The notes under the pieces were generated by a model. The model was given only the letters and a program-made list of their open reading frames with translations, was not told the DNA's origin and made no database searches. The position numbers and the translations under genes are program-made. From positions 55,561,449-55,625,448 of the forward strand of contig NC_071355.1 of assembly GCF_943734655.1 (NCBI RefSeq): a stretch of 64,000 bases of DNA, in the 5' to 3' direction. The DNA is from Sabethes cyaneus. Lineage: Eukaryota; Arthropoda; Insecta; Diptera; Culicidae. Positions 45,499 to 56,299 of the stretch are shown one piece after another. The stretch's first letter is position 1, and each line of letters opens with the position of its first letter.

Positions 45499-46180
45499 TT
45501 TTTTTTGAAACGATGATTCTACAATTGATGAAGGGACGGTAAGGGAAAGTAATGAAGAAGGATTTTTTTGGGAATGGAGGGGAAAGATTGGAAAGGAAGG
45601 GAGGCCCGGGGAGGGGGTAATAGGTAGCTACGCTTAACAAGTTGTCGTTGTGACTCCTATCTTTTGTCCAATGCTGGAAGGTGCATGGGTCGAACCAAGC
45701 TATAATCAGAGACTATAACCGTAGCGACACTATAGTGTCGTCGTCCTGAAAGCAAAACCAAGTTATATTAAAACTTCTCGGTCGATGGTTTCTACAGTAG
45801 GTGAAGGAAGAGGCACAATTTGTGTTTAAAAATAGCCCAACCCATGTCGCTACGGTTAATAAGGGGCGTTGTGCAGACTTCTTTTGTCCAGCGCCTCTAT
45901 GATTCAAAGATACACGGGTACCAGCGAGCCACACGCCCTGGTAGGTGTTGTGGGTTCAAATCCGGTTATAATCTCTGATTATAGCTTGGTTCGACCCATG
46001 AACCTTCCAGCATTGGACAAAAGATAGGAGTCACAACGACAACTTGTTAAGCGTAGCTACCTATTACTCCCCCCCCCCTTTCCTTTCCACTCTTTCCCCT
46101 CCATTCCCAAAAAATCCTTCTTCATTACTTTCCCTTACCGTCCCTTCATCAATTGTAGAATCATCGTTTCAAAAAAAAAA
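45499..46180. mobile_element. Most complete copy of the foldback family, 682 bp
   Basis: Arms of about 170 bases: the left begins near TTTGAAACGATGATTCTACA and runs through a G-rich tract and ACAAGTTGTCGTTGTGACTC to GCTGGAAGG; the right is its complement, ending at TCATCGTTTCAAAAAAA. The 300 base centre contains TTTCTACAGTAGGTGAAGG and AGCCCAACCCATGTCGC. Pieces of the family occur at 8005-9121, 10191-10610 and 33555-33755. Non-coding. Confidence 0.85.
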
Positions 46181-46721
46181 AAAAATATCAAAAATGTATA
46201 GCCAACGATATACAGCTTTAGGCACTATATTACAGATACTAGAAATGGAAGATCTGCAGAAAACTGTGTGCTCTACAAATATTGGTCGAAGGAAAACAAT
46301 ATTTTTCCGCTGATGAAACAAAAAACAAACGTTTGGAAAAGTTTCGATCTAACGGAGGCTGCAATACACCAGCGCAAAATAGGAAAGGTGCAAATTGAGA
46401 ATATTCCTTACCGAAACATAATGCAGATTGAAGATAATATGGTATTGTTAGCTACTGTTGTGCTAATTTCATGAATTCGAGCTCGCACTTTTGCCCCGTG
46501 GTATTCGCACTTTTGCCCCGATAGTAGGGTAAAAGTTCGAATCGGCACTTGATCAGAAGAAAGAAGAATTTATTTTGCAAAAACTATTACCGCAGATGAT
46601 TTGTAGTTGAATGTGAAGACATTGAGTTACTGCATCACTATAAAATATATTATGTTGTTGTCCTTATATCTCACGAAAATTGATGACAACTTCAAACATC
46701 GCACTTATGCCCCGCCCTACT

Positions 46722-47190
46722 CTAATGTCCATGAAGAGTCCGAGTAACATTCATCTAAAGTCCAAGAAGAGGGTATGGGTTCAAAATAAGATCAAGTAGA
46801 GACCAAGAAAGATCCAAGAAGGGTACTAGAGGTTTCCAAGAGAAGTACCAGAAAAGTTCAAGTAGAGTCCAAGAAAAGCCTAAGAAAAGTTCAAAAAGAG
46901 TCTAAGAAAAGTTCAAGAAAGTTATAAGGGCTCTAAAAGAGCCCACATGGAGAACAAGAAAGTTCTTAAAATACTCCAAAAGAGACAAAGAAAACCCCAA
47001 AGAGCGCCCAAGAAATATCCCAGGAGAATCCAAGAGAGCAGTGCAAAAAGAGTCCGAGAAATGTTTTACACGAGTCCAACAAGGTGGTTGGGGTTCAAAA
47101 ATAGCCCTAATAGAGGCCAAGAAATATCCAAGAAGAGTCCAAAAGGAGTCCAAAAAGAGCCCAAATGAAGACCAAGAAAGGTCCTAGAAG
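46722..47190. repeat. Continuation of the purine-rich satellite
   Basis: Same 15 bp-type units and the same longer phrase (GAGTAACATTCA, GAGGGTATGGGTTCAAAAT, GTAGAGACCAAGAAAG at about 46745; again at about 47058). This is the other side of the array split by 41456-46722. Confidence 0.88.
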
Positions 47191-47195
47191 AATCC

Positions 47196-47435
47196 GGCAC
47201 GTAGTATATGCTGCACATAATTAATGGCAAATTTCCATATGAAATTCTTATAAACCGTCCAGAAGTACATGTGAAAATTATACGCATCTGAACAGTATGT
47301 GTTTGTATGTGGTCATTCATGACTTTTGCGGGGTTGGGATTTGAACCCAGGTCCTCGGCGTGAGGGGAATGAATACTAACCACTACACCGGGTTTGACCC
47401 CTCGGGCACATTACAAAAATCTGTGATCTGTGTGT
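47196..47435 (-). mobile_element. tRNA-derived SINE inserted in the satellite
   Basis: On the minus strand from about 47402: CCCGGTGTAGTGGTTAGTA (A box), then GACCTGGGTTCAAATCCCAA (B box) with tRNA-like spacing, then AGTCATGAATGACC and an AT-rich tail. The satellite continues on both sides. An AGAATCC string near 47189 and 47475 may be the target duplication. A different family from the SINEs at 15 and 28 kb. Confidence 0.75.
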
Positions 47436-47880
47436 GAGACAAATAGAAACTATACGAAAAGTTTTCTCAGGGCAGAATCCTATAAAAATCCAAGAAGAGT
47501 CCGAGAAAGGTTTCTTATCAAGAATTAGCGCCTTCTTGTGTCCAAACAAGGTCAAAGTAGCTGCAAAGGACGTATCAAAAGGGATTCAAGGAAGCTCCGG
47601 GAAGAGCTCAAGAGACGTCCGAGAAAAGTCCATGAAAAATCTAAGAAGAGTCCGAGAAATATCCAAGAAAAGTCTTATAAGAATCTATGAAATGCTCAAC
47701 ATGAACCCAAAACTGGGTGAAGGATCCAAAAAAAAATCCAACTAGAAACCAAGAAAGGTCCAAGAAGAGTCCAAGAAGCGTGTCCAAAAAGAGTGCAAAG
47801 AGGAGTCTAAGAGAAGTCCAATAAAATATCTAGAAAAGTACAAGAAATGTCGAACAAGTGTCCAAGAAAATGCTAGGTAC
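47436..47880. repeat. Last block of the purine-rich satellite
   Basis: Resumes with AATCCAAGAAGAGTCCGAG and continues with the 15 bp-type units to about 47875. It contains a less repetitive stretch near 47525-47570. Confidence 0.85.
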
Positions 47881-47906
47881 TACAACGCAAGCAGGCGATG
47901 TATGTA

Positions 47907-48099
47907 CACTGAAGTCGCTTTTTACGCGACTATTTTTACGCGAATTTCGGAATTAACGAGGTTTTTTTACGCGAATTTCGGAATTTATGAGGTTTTTTTA
48001 CGCGAATTTCGGAATTAACGCGGTTTTTTACGCGAATTTCGGAATTTACGCGGTTTTTTTACGCGAGACGTATCCTTCGCGTAGAAAGCGACTTGAGTG
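47907..48099. mobile_element. TA-flanked MITE with internal 31 bp tandem repeats, 193 bp
   Basis: Starts CACTGAAGTCGCTTTTTACG and ends on the other strand with CACTCAAGTCGCTTTCTACG; TA at 47905-47906 and 48100-48101. The interior is four copies of a unit TTTTTACGCGAATTTCGGAA plus TTAACG(A/C)GG or variants. TA target and CACTG start fit the Tc1/mariner/pogo group. Confidence 0.85.
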
Positions 48100-48136
48100 T
48101 ATATAATATTCTTGATATCCTTTCCGTCAAATTTTC

Positions 48137-48406
48137 AGATTTTGAAATAGTAGTGTAAAGGGTTGTAGAGCTAATTATTATATACATTATTGTTGAAGAA
48201 AGTATAGTTCTATGTTTTGTATTAATGGCGCTATGGGGCTGCTACCCCGTTGGTAGCAAAAAGAGTGCTCATTTGGCTACCAACGGGGTTGCAATCGCAT
48301 AGCGCCGTAAATAATAAAGATAAAACTATACTTTTTTCAACAATAATGTAGATAATAATTAGCTCTACAATTGCCCTTTACACTATTTTTCAAATTCTGT
48401 TTAGTT
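48137..48406. mobile_element. Long foldback element, ~270 bp
   Basis: Nearly the whole unit folds back: arms of about 120-130 bases (shared blocks AGTGTAAAGGG, GTAGAGCTAATTATTAT, CATTATTGTTGAA and CCCCGTTGGTAGC) around a loop of about 10-15 bases near 48266-48275. It is symmetric to the ends. No target duplication assigned. Confidence 0.85.
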
Positions 48407-49242
48407 GAGGTGCTGCAGTCAAATGAGCATCTACTGAGCAATGGAACATAATCGAAACTTTACCGTCATGGATGTGAAACTTTTTGGTTTTACGAGGCTT
48501 TAAAATTGTAGTACTTAATACATCCTAGCCGCGGTCCTGAAAAAGCTTCCATTGTCTCTAACTTGTAAAATCTGATTTCAAGTATTTGATCTTCACTCTG
48601 TTCTCACTATTATACCGAAAATTGATTCCAGTTATTGAAAATGACCAGAAAAAGACATGAACTATGATTCTGGGGGCACCCAAAACTGGAGCCCACGTAT
48701 GACGAGAATTGGATCATGGTAGCCGAAAACTGGTTGTCAGAACGTGCTTCACAAATCATACATTTACAACGACTTTTTGAAATATTTGGTATTACTTTTA
48801 TTCCGAAAACGTATAAAATATATTACTGTTTATTGTATGCTAAACACTGCTCATTGTAATGGAACTTTGATGGCAACGAATCTCGGTTTACTTGTTTACT
48901 TCCTATAAAATTTGCGATTTCTGGTGCCGGTAACATTTTAGAACCATTTGCAAATCATTTTTATATCGTTTATATTTCATCATTAATTTATTATTGCGGC
49001 ATTTTTATGTCATATGTGTGTGTGGCATTTCTGTTATTTTTATGCATCGATTGCACTAGAAAAAAATGGACATATCGAATAATTCGCAATCCAGTCAGAA
49101 TGCATCAAAAGCGAATCGGTTTTTTATTGAAAAATATTTTATGCAATCCGTTAAATGCTCGTAAAAGCGGTCTGCTCGATTGTAAATTAAATGTTTTCTC
49201 CTAAAAATGTCTGTTTTTTTACTTCTACCCACGATGGGATAG
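48407..49242. other. No firm gene; one weak small frame
   Basis: A 65 codon frame at 49007-49204 (plus) begins ATG with a hydrophobic stretch (MSYVCVAFLLFLCIDC) and then a basic tail with two further cysteines. There is no polyadenylation or promoter support, so it is left as unconfirmed. Confidence 0.3.
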
Positions 49243-49476
49243 CACAGACTAACAGACGATAACACAGAAAAAACACCAGCATCACCTGATGCGGTCTTCG
49301 CGCTACGCAGAGCAGCTCGCTATAAAATTAGTAATGCTATAAATTAGTTTGTATATTATTTGACAACAGCGCCAGCGCAAGCGAGCAGCGTTCTCGGGCA
49401 GCGATTGTTGTCTGAGTCTTGAGTTGTTTTTATTGACGATGGAATGAGGCTTCAGTGTTACTTCTGTTAGTCTGTG
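49243..49476. mobile_element. MITE with 7 bp target duplication, 234 bp
   Basis: Ends are CACAGACTAACAGACGATAA and, on the other strand, CACAGACTAACAGAAGTAAC. GGGATAG is duplicated at 49236-49242 and 49477-49483. The interior is GC-richer, with a further inverted pair around GAGCAGCTCGC and GCGAGCAGCG. A 7-8 bp duplication would fit hAT- or P-type elements. Non-coding. Confidence 0.8.
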
Positions 49477-49483
49477 GGGATAG

Positions 49484-52060
49484 TGTTTGACAAATAAGTT
49501 TGTACAACCAGGGTAAGAAGTGAAATTTAATAAATAACTTCTAATCAACCAATAAGTAGAAACGAAGCTCACGCAAATATTTAGGTTCCGAATAGAGTGT
49601 AAATGTCACTAAATGTCAATATAAATAGGAGAATTAAATGGTTTCGATCATCGAAAAAAGATTGTTTACCGAAATTTTAAGCCAAAGTTTTCTGCAAACA
49701 CTTCATCGTCAATTTTCTAAACTTCGTCGAGAGCACAATTAACGAGCTTCAATGCGTTTGAAAATCAATAACTTTGTTTCATTCGCACATCATATGTTAT
49801 TTTCGCCGCTAGAGACGTTCGGACGGACAGACAGGACAGAGCAATACCCGCGTTCAGCCCACCTGAAAGTAGCGTATTTGTTTTTACGGAGCACAAATAA
49901 CATTTGTTGACTTTGGATACTACTGTCACCAACCACCAACTCCACTAGGGCACAGTGACATCGTCGACATCAACGATGACGATGTTGATGAGGATACGTT
50001 CAACATCCTTTCCGTTTGCGTGGATGATGGTGAATGGAGAGCCTTTCAAGTGGACTGAACGGATATCAGTTCCCGTTATTTACGAAGAATCGATATTCGC
50101 TTGAAGGGTTAATCCAACCGTACCCAAAATAGATGTGGGTCAAGCCGTTAAACATGTTCCCCGAGTAGACTTATTCAAGGTTTGGTTTTGAAAACTTAGC
50201 TTGAAAAATTGAAGAATAAATTTTTTGCAAGTTTTATCAGATTCTACGAAGACTGGAATCCATTTATGTTCTATTTTCCGGAGAGGGCCATATCAAAACA
50301 AGAAGCCCCAAACAGTGAACGAAAACAAAAGAAGACAAGTTTGATTAAAACGATTCGATTTAGATCTAAGACGACCACTCGTCCACTGGGAAAAATGGTG
50401 CTGCCTGCCCAACAGTTCCAACAGTTCTAATAATGGATTGCCTTTGTTTGGTCGGCAATTTGACAGTTTGTTTATCGCCGCCGGTTTTTCGTGGAATGAA
50501 ACATCATTTTTTCACTCGAAACGTAAGGGTGGAAATTTTCCTCCTGCTGCTGCTTCGGCTCGACGCGGAATCAAGAGCAATGAATGCCACGCGAACTTCC
50601 TTGCCGGTAGGTATATTCACAGAATCCGGTAGCGGATGTTCAACGTAAACAATTTCCTAGCGTGCTAAACAGTTCACAATACTGCCAACCGAATAGTGTG
50701 CCAAGAACAGTGTGACAAGGTCTTGGGAATCGTTTTATATTATATAATTGTTGGTTTTTTTATCAATCAAAACTTCGAAGTTTTGAAAACAAAAAAAATA
50801 TCACTATGAAGTGGAAGTCTTATTTACGTATTTAGAATAATTTACGGTAGCTAAAAATTGTGATAGTTTCCCTCTCAAGAATATGGTAAATGGAGTAGAG
50901 GCTTAAAGTATAAGTACATTGAAGAATCTGCTCTTGAAACCAAACTTTTCAAAAGAAGATATGCCGATTGCTGATTAAGGTAAATCACTGTCAATATTCA
51001 ATCATGAAAATTAGCTTGTCATAATACATAAATATTAGTATAATAACCTTTCTCTATTATTCTCTGATCTACCAGGCCTTGATCGAACGTAAACAATTGT
51101 CAATCTCATGTATGAGCAATTAGCAATAAGCTAGCTGTAATAAGCTATCGTTTTGTTATTTTTCTAGCCATTCACGGCATGGTTCTATCGATGCTATCTC
51201 ATGATAAACCCATTCGTCTTGTTTATTGAAAGCTGGAATCATCAATATTTGGTTTCTTGGTAACGTGACCACTGACGTGGTCAGATCGTAATTGAAGGTG
51301 GGTAATCATGCCATAACACAGTTATTCACCAAAAGTCCTCCAACTAAAATATTTTCGACATTAAAAAGTCATTAATTCACTTTCATAAAACTCAGATTTT
51401 GCCCTTAAAAATAAAAACCTCGGGGTACACCACCCTAGGTACATCAGTGACCTAGCAGCTAATGGAACCGTTTAAATCTTGTGCGAAGGATCTTGTTTTT
51501 CTCGAAAACATTTGTGATCGAAAAACATTGATTTCAACAGTCGCTGAAGTACAGCGCTTCCGGTACTCCGGCTTTTGTTCAAGTTCAGTCGAAACAATCG
51601 ATGCAAACATAACATTTACGGCGGTTGTTGGCGAGAATGTTCGTGGAAAAGCGACTGCTAAACAAAACATTCGAAGGTACTCGTGGAACAGAGGCTTGGT
51701 TGGTTTCTTCGAAGTAAAATTAAACTTTGAATTTGCTCTAGATTTGGTTCCCATTTCCGAGGAAAAATAACTTATTGACAGCAAATCACGTGCCTCAATC
51801 AGCTCGGTTTCGAAATGATTACTTACTTCCTTTAAAATGTTAAAATTGTGCACTCCGGGAAATCACTTTAGAAAACAAAGAGATTTGAGAAACAACCATA
51901 TTGCACATATAGCTACACCCAAGCCAAAATGTTGCAGTATTAGTAATAAAACATGAAAACGAAATTGTAAAATATGTTTAGTGATGACTGAGAAAAATAA
52001 TTTATTGTTAAACAATATTTTGTGCATGTCTATTTTACTAAGATATGGGATTATTTGTTT
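49484..52060. other. Unique sequence, no confirmed gene
   Basis: A stretch at 49900-50170 reads protein-like in places (DIVDINDDDVDEDTFNILSV) but is short and broken. At 51452-51853 frames are open on both strands (133 codons minus, 102 codons plus) without a recognisable domain. No repeat family recognised. Confidence 0.35.
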
Positions 52061-52408
52061 ACGTCAGTAAAATTACCGTCTCAAGCCCGTAAAGGACACC
52101 GGTCTGATTAGCGTTTTATAAATACGCATGCTACTTGATCGAAAAGTCTTGCGGAAGAAAAAGTACGCTTGGCTTGTAGCTTGAATGCATCGTTGAGTCT
52201 TCTTACTAGTAGGTATTGTCAACAACGACCAGAGATCCCAAATATACTTCTTCAATCTCATGAAACCGACTGTTGTTGTCTCTGTAGCCTCTTCCTCCCA
52301 TATATTTGGTTTTCAATGCATTATTTTCAGCCTAAAACTCCAAGCCTTGGTTTTTAATTTGGCACAGATTACCTTCGCAGCCTAAAAATTTCTAGTAATA
52401 ATGTCATG
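52061..52408 (-). pseudogene. Older RTE copy, 3' part (C-terminal reverse transcriptase)
   Basis: On the minus strand, after the aspartate motif (ADDHDII across the insertion point), the frame continues to SKKTQRCIQATSQAYFF and SMRIYKTLIRPV, matching REVKRRIAAANRAFYG and LALYKTLILPV of the younger copy. It is the downstream half of the element whose upstream half lies at 54953-56295, split by the insertion at 52409-54937. Confidence 0.75.
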
Positions 52409-52431
52409 CCCAATGCCCAAGACATGACATA

Positions 52432-53259
52432 AAGATAGTCATCGGGGATACAAATGCACAGGTCGGATGTGAAAAGTTCTTTCGTCCCGTTATTGGTAGA
52501 GAAAGCCTCCATTCTACCACAAACGACAATGGCCTGAGGCTAATCAACTTCGCTGCAGCCAGAGGAATGGTTATCTGTAGTACCCATTATGCACGATGGA
52601 ATATTCGGAAGCACACCTGGAAACACCCTAATGGAGAGGCCTGCTCTCAGAACGATCACGTCCTGGTTGATGGCCGGCACTTTTTTGATGTCGCAGACGT
52701 GCGATCCTTCCGGGGACCAAACGTTGACTCGGATCACTATCTCGTAGTAAGCAAGATCCGCGCCCGGTTGTCCAACGTATTCAAATCGAAACCAACGAGG
52801 AAGATACGACTGAATATTCGGCGGTTATCAGCGGAGGGAGTTGCTGCAGAGTACTCTCAGAAGACTGATGAGCGGATCGGTGAACATCTCGGAGAGAACC
52901 TGAACGAACAGTGGAGACACATCCACGACGCGATCAGTACTACAGCGCGGGAAGTGTTGGGTACTACTGCTGCAGCCACTTCCAGTGAGTGGTTTGACGC
53001 AGAGTGCCAGCGAGTGACTGATGAGAAGAATCGAGCCAGAAGTCACATTTTGGCTGCAACTGTGACACACCAGAGCAGGGAGAGATACCGAGATGCTAGA
53101 GCTGCCGAAAAGAGACTTCACCGTCGTAAGAAACGTCAGCACTTGCGGAGGCGGAGAATTGCTTCGAGAGGCACGATACAAGAAGCTTCTTTAATACGAT
53201 CAACGGAATCAGGACCGTGCCAACTCCTGTTATGTGCAACGACAAGGAGGGGAACCTGA
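52432..53259 (+). pseudogene. RTE endonuclease domain (C-terminal half)
   Basis: The open frame begins at the truncated left end and gives KIVIGDTNAQ (the GDxNA motif), INFAAARGM, HARWNIRKHTWK and SDHYLVVSKIRARL (SDH catalytic motif) of apurinic-type endonucleases, then a charged linker (RSREKR-like, with KRLHRRKKRQHLRRRR). A frameshift near 53180 takes the linker out of frame; the true continuation (NTINGIRTVPTPVMCNDKEG) is in another frame and meets a TGA at 53289. The N-terminal endonuclease motifs are absent by truncation. Confidence 0.85.
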
Positions 53260-53291
53260 TTATCGAAAGATCGGAGGTGGCTAGGCGTTGA

Positions 53292-54800
53292 AAACAATAT
53301 TTCGATGCATTGTTGAATGGTGAACAAGATGGAACGGTCAACAGAAACAGGATAACGATTGAGGATGATGGACAAGCTGTGGATCCACCAACTTTGGAAG
53401 AGGTTAGGAAAGCAGCGAGAGAGCTGAAAAACGGCAAAGCAGCTGGAAAGGACGGCATCCCCGCCGAACTTTTGAAAGTCGGGAGCGAACGGCTGTATTG
53501 TGCAATCCATCAGGTTATACTAAAGGTATGGACTGAGGAGGAATTACCTACGGACTGGTTGGAAGGTCTCATATGCCCAATTTACAAAAAGGGCCATCGA
53601 CTCGAATGCAGCAATTATCGAGGAATTACTCTCCTCAATTCTGCATACAAAATTCTCTCCCGCATCCTGTTTCTCAGACTGAGGCCGTTAGAGGAAACCT
53701 TTGTTGGCGAATACCAGTGCGGTTTTCGAGAGGGACGCTCTACGACGGAACAAATGTTCACCTTGCGACAGATCCTCGATAAATTCCGGGAATTCAACTT
53801 GCAGACTCATCATCTGTTTATAGACTTCAAGGCGGCGTACGATTCAGTTAAACGAAACGAGCTGTGGCAGATTATGCTTGAACATGGTTTTCCAACAAAA
53901 CTGATTAGGCTGATACGTGCTACCCTTGATGGTTCAAAATCAAGCGTCAGGATAGCGGGTGAGACTTCGGACTCGTTTGTGACGTTAGATGGTTTGAAGC
54001 AAGGTGACAGCCTATCGAACTTGCTGTTCAACATTGCATTGGAAGGTGCTATTCGAAGGGCCGGCGTGCAGAGAAGCGGTACTATCATCACGAAATCTCA
54101 TATGCTCCTAGGGTTCGCGGACGACATCGATATCATCGGTGTTAACCGTAGAGCTGTGGAAGAAGCGTACACGCATCTTAAAGAGGAAGCTGCGAGGATA
54201 GGGCTTATCATAAATTCTACCAAAACAAAGTATATGGTGGCTGGTAGAGAGCGTGGTAGCCCTTCGGGTGTTGGAACTGCGGTGGTGATAGATGGAGATA
54301 CTTTTGAAGTGGTCGACGAATTTGTTTACCTTGGTACGTTAGTGACATGTGACAACGATATGAGCCGTGAAGTAAAAAGGCGGATAGCGGCTGCCAACAG
54401 GGCCTTCTACGGATTACGTAGCCAGCTGAGGTCCCGTAGCCTACAACTCCGTACAAAACTCGCGCTCTATAAGACGCTAATTCTCCCGGTGGTACTCTAC
54501 GGCCACGAAGCGTGGACGTTGAAAGAGAGCGACCGACGAGCTCTTGGCGTTTTCGAGCGTAAGATCCTGCGATCAATTCTTGGCGGCATATTAGACGAAG
54601 GAGTGTGGCGCAGGCGCATGAATCATGAAATATACCAAGTATACAAAGATGCGGATATTGTGAAGCGACTAAAATACGGCAGGCTACAGTGGGCTGGCCA
54701 CGTAGCAAGGATACCGGATGAGAGACCAGCGAAAACAATATTTAGCAGAGAACCCGACAGAGGCCGACGACTTCGAGGCAGACCCGTACCCGTTAGATGA
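53292..54800 (+). pseudogene. RTE reverse transcriptase, nearly complete frame
   Basis: About 500 codons open after the TGA at 53289. Counting from the TTG at 53310: GKAAGKDGIP (43-52), SNYRGITLLNSAYKILSR (101-118), IDFKAAYDSV (171-180, first catalytic Asp), LKQGDSLSNLLFN (229-241), GFADDIDIIG (268-277, catalytic DD), VDEFVYLGTL (about 335) and the RTE-type tail LQWAGHVARIPDERPAK with GRRLRGRP. A one-base frameshift after GRP brings an early stop at 54798; the intact tail (RTRW...DWRVAAQDR) continues in the next frame to about 54890. No initiator ATG of its own. Not functional as it stands. Confidence 0.9.
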
Positions 54801-54952
54801 GCGCTGTTGACGAGGATGCTAGAACAGCGGGTGTTAGGGGCGACTGGAGAGTGGCAGCCCAAGACCGAGTAATGTAAAGACGGCTCCTGAATTCGGCATT
54901 GATTCGATAAACGGATTGTCGCCGAAAAAGTAAAGTAAGTAATAATGTCATG

Positions 54953-56295
<1,343 letters not shown>

Positions 56296-56299
56296 GTGG

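Larger units (their letters stand above)
41456..46722. mobile_element. Large inverted-terminal-repeat element splitting the satellite
   Basis: The satellite stops at a GAGTAAGAAGGGGTAAAAGTG end and resumes after 46722, where the other end reads on the minus strand GAGTAGGGCGGGGCATAAGTG. TA lies outside both. AAAAGTGCGA-type motifs recur inside (41800, 45405, 46485-46540). The 46190-46470 part has a 68 codon frame (YKYWSKENNIFPLMKQK) that is not recognised. The superfamily is uncertain; the element carries at least three later insertions. Confidence 0.5.
52409..54937 (+). mobile_element. 5'-truncated RTE-type non-LTR retrotransposon with 15 bp target duplication
   Basis: AGTAATAATGTCATG is present at 52394-52408 and 54938-54952. 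The inserted DNA is plus-strand oriented, starts within the endonuclease domain and ends in AAGTAAAGTA, a short 3' repeat typical of RTE elements, which lack long poly(A). The target lies in the conserved aspartate-motif codons of an older RTE copy on the opposite strand. Two coding parts follow as separate entries. Confidence 0.88.

Noticed and set aside
46044..46474. Transposase gene of the outer 41.5-46.7 kb element
   Set aside because: The frames there are short, partly inside the foldback copy, and show no helix-turn-helix or catalytic motif that I can identify.
49007..49204. Second small secreted peptide gene
   Set aside because: Hydrophobic N terminus present, but no polyadenylation or promoter signal and a weak start context; AT-rich DNA often gives such frames.
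51452..51853. 133 codon minus frame and overlapping 102 codon plus frame
   Set aside because: Both open at once, no recognisable domain, and residue use as expected from composition. Kept only as an open question.
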